DNA of 64,000 nucleotides from Thermodesulfobacterium hveragerdense DSM 12571 (GTDB lineage Bacteria > Desulfobacterota > Thermodesulfobacteria > Thermodesulfobacteriales > Thermodesulfobacteriaceae): positions 1 through 64,000 of the forward strand of contig NZ_AUIT01000001.1 of assembly GCF_000423845.1 (NCBI RefSeq), in the 5' to 3' direction. This document shows positions 61,601-64,000 of the stretch, piece after piece. The translations under genes were made by a program, and so were the position numbers. Position 1 is the first letter of the stretch. The number at the start of each line of letters is the position of its first letter. Under the pieces are notes generated by a model. It was not told the DNA's origin, did no database searches, and saw only the letters and a list, made by a program, of their open reading frames with translations.

Positions 61601-62298
61601 TTTTCTAAACTCAGCTCAACCATCAAATCAGAAGTAAGACGCCCTATAAACGGTTCTCCACCCTTAATAAAATTGGTAAAATCAAAATTCTTAGCCTCAA
61701 TTGAAGTTTCTAAGAAAAGGGTTGCAAGATTTAACCTTCCTTTTATCTCAGCTTCTTTAAACTGAGGACTTTTAAGAGATTTTAACTCCCATAAGGTTTG
61801 ATGTCGATCTATTTTCAAAAAAAGGTCTGTGTTATCAAAAATCAACCATCCTATAGAGGTTCCATACTCTATGGTTGCCTCTTCAACTTTCAGGTTAAAA
61901 GGAGCCATGTTTTTTAATCGGTCTTTTAACTGATACAAGTTGAAAGGTTCTGGTGACCAGTAAGACTTTAATTTAAGTTTTTTTACCTGAAGGCTTTCGG
62001 GAAAAAGTTTAAACCTAAAAATTTTTGATAGAGATAAAAAAGCAGTAGCTTCAGGAGCCTTCAATTCATAATATCTATTTTTAAACGTAAAATCTTCAAT
62101 CCTTACCTTTCCTTCAAAAAGCTCTATCTTTATTTCTTTGTAGTTTATATCTATCTTCTGGGTATTTTTTAAAAAGTTGATCAGAGGTCCTTTAATCCAG
62201 GGACGATTAAGAAAAAAATCTATGTTCACTACACATAAAAATAACAAAGAAAAGACAAAAACAAGCAAAAGAAAGGTAAAACGAATTTTTTTCACCAT
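58624..62298 (-). CDS. AsmA/YhdP-like large envelope protein
   Basis: The 1224-residue product has one N-terminal membrane helix (FTFLLLVFVFSLLFLCVVNI) and then a very long beta-rich chain with repeated amphipathic strands, for example KLKLKSYWSPEPFNLYQL and FDLAINL-like segments. This fits the AsmA-like superfamily (TamB, YhdP, YdbH), which bridges the periplasm and moves phospholipids to the outer membrane. The end matches the DUF3971/AsmA style (GLGEWVLGKPRMLVYLPLQV). It has no clear enzyme motif. It is coupled to the RluA-like gene, and the paralogue type is uncertain. Confidence 0.82.
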   Translation of the reverse strand: MVKKIRFTFLLLVFVFSLLFLCVVNIDFFLNRPWIKGPLINFLKNTQKIDINYKEIKIELFEGKVRIEDFTFKNRYYELKAPEATAFLSLSKIFRFKLFPESLQVKKLKLKSYWSPEPFNLYQLKDRLKNMAPFNLKVEEATIEYGTSIGWLIFDNTDLFLKIDRHQTLWELKSLKSPQFKEAEIKGRLNLATLFLETSIEAKNFDFTNFIKGGEPFIGRLTSDLMVELSLEKETFYLSFQLLNPQLVFKQFSQERFLGGVITGVLSSKKDDLRLTLKKVVLRNPFLEAQGEFVKKKEGLEASLKVKKLDLAEIKKVGLLLFEKQKEVKEVFDYIGNGSLEDIEVVFSGKDLQELIDYKRIKAKGRLKEGKIILGFLPLNLEQVTGEVVFSEGRLIFNGTLAVEGSVLGTVKSFGLDLSKRQPELWLEGTISGRAEKIQELVANFDMFKPYREKIKEFKTEGSIVSKIDLIGPLDAFKLSFDIASEDASLVVPFYTKSLRLKTAKIFYYKDKLNLSNLNVFNKELTIKDGGFELDLSSLDFGVKVWGMTIKPEFLEFLKDKVKEVAVFFKEKGLKFENLEIEEGEFRGNLKQLAQEQVNLKQAILGNLFLKGKAVNLRVSEEVKGERFSGYSESLPLVWREGGLSFGEAAFEIEDSNFVGKGRVFDQEIFIELKGEVKESLKDKIEKVLGLKEASFLLKSPINIENLSLSYRDGQVQSRGTFKISDKEISITLDQTKDQTSILWGFNGKESQQRVGLRLTQNQIDLTLQGKTHLEELGTIFDKLPYPLEGLVESNLHLKFKKEKNILVSLANDYLNKNLFLEEGWLTLQGVKVKDGVAIEGEGKIAKNHTIYGKFKFEWNNSTLLADLKVDTNQKYVLVTGDLSSQKIDLKKFLVLESTQETSDKKVKKEIWEYFQGIPLIAELKVNANDLILPTSHKVENFILDLSLNTKAKLLWANLTKANFCGLGLDFIYSLSEENHQVFVELLPSEGDLLDLFSCLYPEEMPTVILEGPYKVRGYAFFEGTNKDWITNSRGELILKSKKGYVYRAPLIAHLLGFLSPIDLFRGKIPNLESQLLPYEELLFNSRFTDTTLVIDEAFLSASGFRLFGEGPINLKTKELNLTFYASPFKTIDVIIEKVPGLGEWVLGKPRMLVYLPLQVVGTYDNYNIIPLHPSSLGKGVFTFIFRLFGISEEFYQKTSPKASEIKEKKEELLKERENINRTP

Positions 62299-62343
62299 TG
62301 TTTATGGATTTTAACCCTAAAAGGTCAAAAAATCAAGAAAAGT

Positions 62344-63291
62344 TTAGACTTGGGTAAGTTTATAAGCTAAGTGTATTGCCTGAATAAAACTTGATGGGTT
62401 AGCAACACCTTTTGTTGCTATATCATAAGCTGTGCCATGACAAGGAGAAGTTCTTATTACTGGAAGTCCTAAGGTTATATTGACTCCGTCTTCAAAATGT
62501 ATAAGTTTAAAAGGAGCAAGTCCTTGATCGTGATACATAGCAACTACCAAATCATAACGTCCCTGATAAGCCCAGAAAAAAATACTATCTGCAGGATAAG
62601 GGCCATATACCGGAAGACCCGCCTTTTGACAAAGGTTTATGGCCTCTTTTAAAACGGTCTCCTCCTCTTTACCTATAAGGCCTCCTTCTCCTGCATGGGG
62701 GTTAACCCCACAAAGGGCGATTTTTGGATTTAATACTTTAAGTTTTATTAAAAATTCAAAGGAAAGCTTAGCTGTAGCAAAAACTTTGTCTGCGGTTATC
62801 TTTTCTGGGACCTCTTTTAGAGGAATATGTGTAGTAACCAGCGATACTTTTAATCTTTCTCCATAAAAACTCATCACAAAATCTTTAACCCCAAGCTCTT
62901 GAGCCAGCCATTCTGTATGTCCCTTATATTTAATACCAACCTTTTCTAAACCTTCTTTACTTATAGGTCCGGTAACCATCGCCTTTATTTTCCCTTTTTT
63001 AGCAAGGTCTATGGCTTTTTGTACAAAAAGTCCCATTGCCTGGAATCCTTCAACCGAGGGTTCCCCGGGCTTTACCTCTATTTCGGTAAGAGATAGAATT
63101 TCTACCTCAAGAGGGATTTTAATCCCTAACCATTTAGCCCTTTGTTCTAAAACCCGAGCGTCTCCGATAACCAAAAGAGAGGATAAAACCTCAGGAAATT
63201 TCTCTTGAAAATGTTGAAGTGATTTAAGGATTACTTCTGTACCTATCCCTGCAGGACACCCTAAGGTAATACCTATTTTATTTTCTATCAA
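62344..63291 (-). CDS. pdxA: 4-hydroxythreonine-4-phosphate dehydrogenase
   Basis: PdxA acts in the DXP-dependent route to pyridoxal phosphate; dxs in this window makes its partner substrate. The 315 residues show GCPAGIGTEVILKSLQHF (residue 11), YKGHTEWLAQELGV (about 122), AMYHDQGLAPFKLIHFEDG (about 251) and RTSPCHGTAYDIATKG, with the metal His residues in place. It starts with TTG at 63291 after AAGGAGG, which overlaps the dnaK terminator stem. Confidence 0.94.
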   Translation of the reverse strand: MIENKIGITLGCPAGIGTEVILKSLQHFQEKFPEVLSSLLVIGDARVLEQRAKWLGIKIPLEVEILSLTEIEVKPGEPSVEGFQAMGLFVQKAIDLAKKGKIKAMVTGPISKEGLEKVGIKYKGHTEWLAQELGVKDFVMSFYGERLKVSLVTTHIPLKEVPEKITADKVFATAKLSFEFLIKLKVLNPKIALCGVNPHAGEGGLIGKEEETVLKEAINLCQKAGLPVYGPYPADSIFFWAYQGRYDLVVAMYHDQGLAPFKLIHFEDGVNITLGLPVIRTSPCHGTAYDIATKGVANPSSFIQAIHLAYKLTQV

Positions 63292-63301
63292 AAGAGACCT
63301 C

Positions 63302-63338
63302 CTTGGGAAAGGAGGCTAAAAAACCCCCTTTTCCCAAG
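63302..63338 (-). terminator. dnaK terminator touching the pdxA ribosome binding site
   Basis: On the reverse strand, 2 nt after the dnaK stop, CTTGGGAAA (63330-63338) pairs with TTTCCCAAG (63302-63310) around a loop that contains a T-run. AAG at the end of the stem is part of AAGGAGG for pdxA. Confidence 0.55.
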
Positions 63339-63339
63339 T

Positions 63340-64000
63340 TTATTTCATTTCTTCAAAATCAGCGTCTATCACATCATCTCCGCCTTTTTTCTGAGAACCT
63401 TCTTGAGAAAACTTTTGTTCTTGAGACGTAGAAGAAGCCTTTTCTCTGTAAAGCATCTCTGCAAGTTTATAAGAAGCCTGAGTTAATTCATCGCTTGCCT
63501 TTCTTATTTCGTTTATGTCCTCTCCTTCCATAGCCTTCCTTAGTTGGGCTATTTTTTCTTCTACCTCTTTTTTAAGAGGCTCTGAGACTTTATCTCCTAA
63601 TTCTCTTAAGGTTTTTTCTACAGAATAAATAAGGCTGTCTGCCTGGTTTCGGGCTTCGGCAAGATCCTTTTTTCTTCTATCTTCTTCAGCAAACTGTTCT
63701 GCCTCTTTAATAATCTTCTGGATTTCATCTTCACTTAACCCTGAAGTAGGTCTCACTACGATAGACTGTTCTTTCCCGGTGCCTAAGTCTTTAGCAGTAA
63801 CATGTAAGATCCCATCTGCGTCTATGTCAAAAGTAACCTCTATCTGAGGTACCCCTCTTGGAGCAGGAGGTATGCCTACCAGGTCAAACTTTGCAATACT
63901 CTTGTTGTCTTTAGCCAGAGGTCTTTCTCCTTGCAAAACATGGATGGTAACTGCTGTCTGATTATCGGTAGCTGTGGTAAAAATCTGACTCTTTCTGGTA
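63340..64000 (-). CDS. dnaK: Chaperone DnaK, C-terminal part (cut by window edge)
   Basis: The reverse strand is open from the window edge to TAA at 63340, about 220 residues. It begins [17 protein letters not shown] and continues [20 protein letters not shown] then [20 protein letters not shown], the substrate-binding domain of Hsp70. The helical lid follows. The end [14 protein letters not shown] is the usual bacterial DnaK tail. grpE and dnaJ are outside or absent here. An internal ATG at 63936 is not the real start. Confidence 0.97.
   Translation of the reverse strand, partial: TRKSQIFTTATDNQTAVTIHVLQGERPLAKDNKSIAKFDLVGIPPAPRGVPQIEVTFDIDADGILHVTAKDLGTGKEQSIVVRPTSGLSEDEIQKIIKEAEQFAEEDRRKKDLAEARNQADSLIYSVEKTLRELGDKVSEPLKKEVEEKIAQLRKAMEGEDINEIRKASDELTQASYKLAEMLYREKASSTSQEQKFSQEGSQKKGGDDVIDADFEEMK

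Noticed and set aside
1-64000. Mobile elements or prophage
   Set aside because: No transposase, integrase, phage gene or terminal inverted repeat pair was seen, and the gene style is uniform.

Overview
The window looks like ordinary chromosome from a low-GC, thermophilic, sulfur-metabolising bacterium. My best guess is the Thermodesulfobacteriota, something like Thermodesulfobacterium or Caldimicrobium. This rests on a DsrC with both C-terminal cysteines, an acyl-CoA dehydrogenase/ETF operon, Lys/Glu-rich proteins and gene orders familiar from sulfate reducers (zapB-zapA-6S-rny-ymdB, rplS-rnhB-yraN). The taxon is inferred from protein character, not from a database match. I see no insertion sequence, prophage, CRISPR array or other mobile island, and no gene-free stretch over 300 bases.

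Layout. 1-4.2 kb: partial BioD-like gene, def, and leftward zapB-zapA-6S RNA-rny-ymdB. 4.3-7 kb: an endonuclease Q-like PHP protein and three small exported proteins. 7-14.8 kb: leftward HDOD and CheD-like genes, hom, nrdJ, a DUF6178-like gene, yraN, rnhB, rplS and tRNA-His. 14.9-17.6 kb: an extended PgsA-like protein, an unknown gene and a class II aldolase. 17.6-23.2 kb: leftward lhgO, a small two-CxxC gene with an in-frame TGA (probable selenoprotein), dnaX, ebfC, recR, a kinase-like gene and dprA. 23.3-30.9 kb: a YhcC-like radical SAM gene, a BON lipoprotein, ddl, an HD gene, cdsA, uppS, frr, pyrH, tsf and rpsB with a structured leader. 30.9-34.5 kb: hisH, scpB, a radical SAM gene and two prepilins. 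34.6-43.5 kb: purE, purD, rpmB, rel, dxs, a prenyl synthase gene, xseB and xseA. 43.7-50.9 kb: rightward leuC-leuD-mazG-ABC transporter-tatD-aspS-Mut7-C. 50.9-64 kb: leftward etfA, etfB, acd, comEA-like, dsrC, argA-like, SPOR, argS, a Cys-rich gene, rluA-like, an AsmA-like giant, pdxA and the 3' part of dnaK.

Working together: most genes are housekeeping and sit in tight operons with ATGA overlaps (translation factors with isoprenoid and phospholipid synthesis; recR-ebfC-dnaX; xseA-xseB-prenyl synthase-dxs). The main points of interest are regulatory or small: a selenoprotein candidate with a matching hairpin after its UGA; a possible rpsB leader pseudoknot that abuts the Shine-Dalgarno site; four promoters whose spacing predicts leaderless mRNAs; hairpins that combine termination with Shine-Dalgarno occlusion (pilins, dnaK/pdxA); a 6S RNA whose 5' arm encodes the end of ZapA; and a CheD homologue lacking its catalytic Cys and His.
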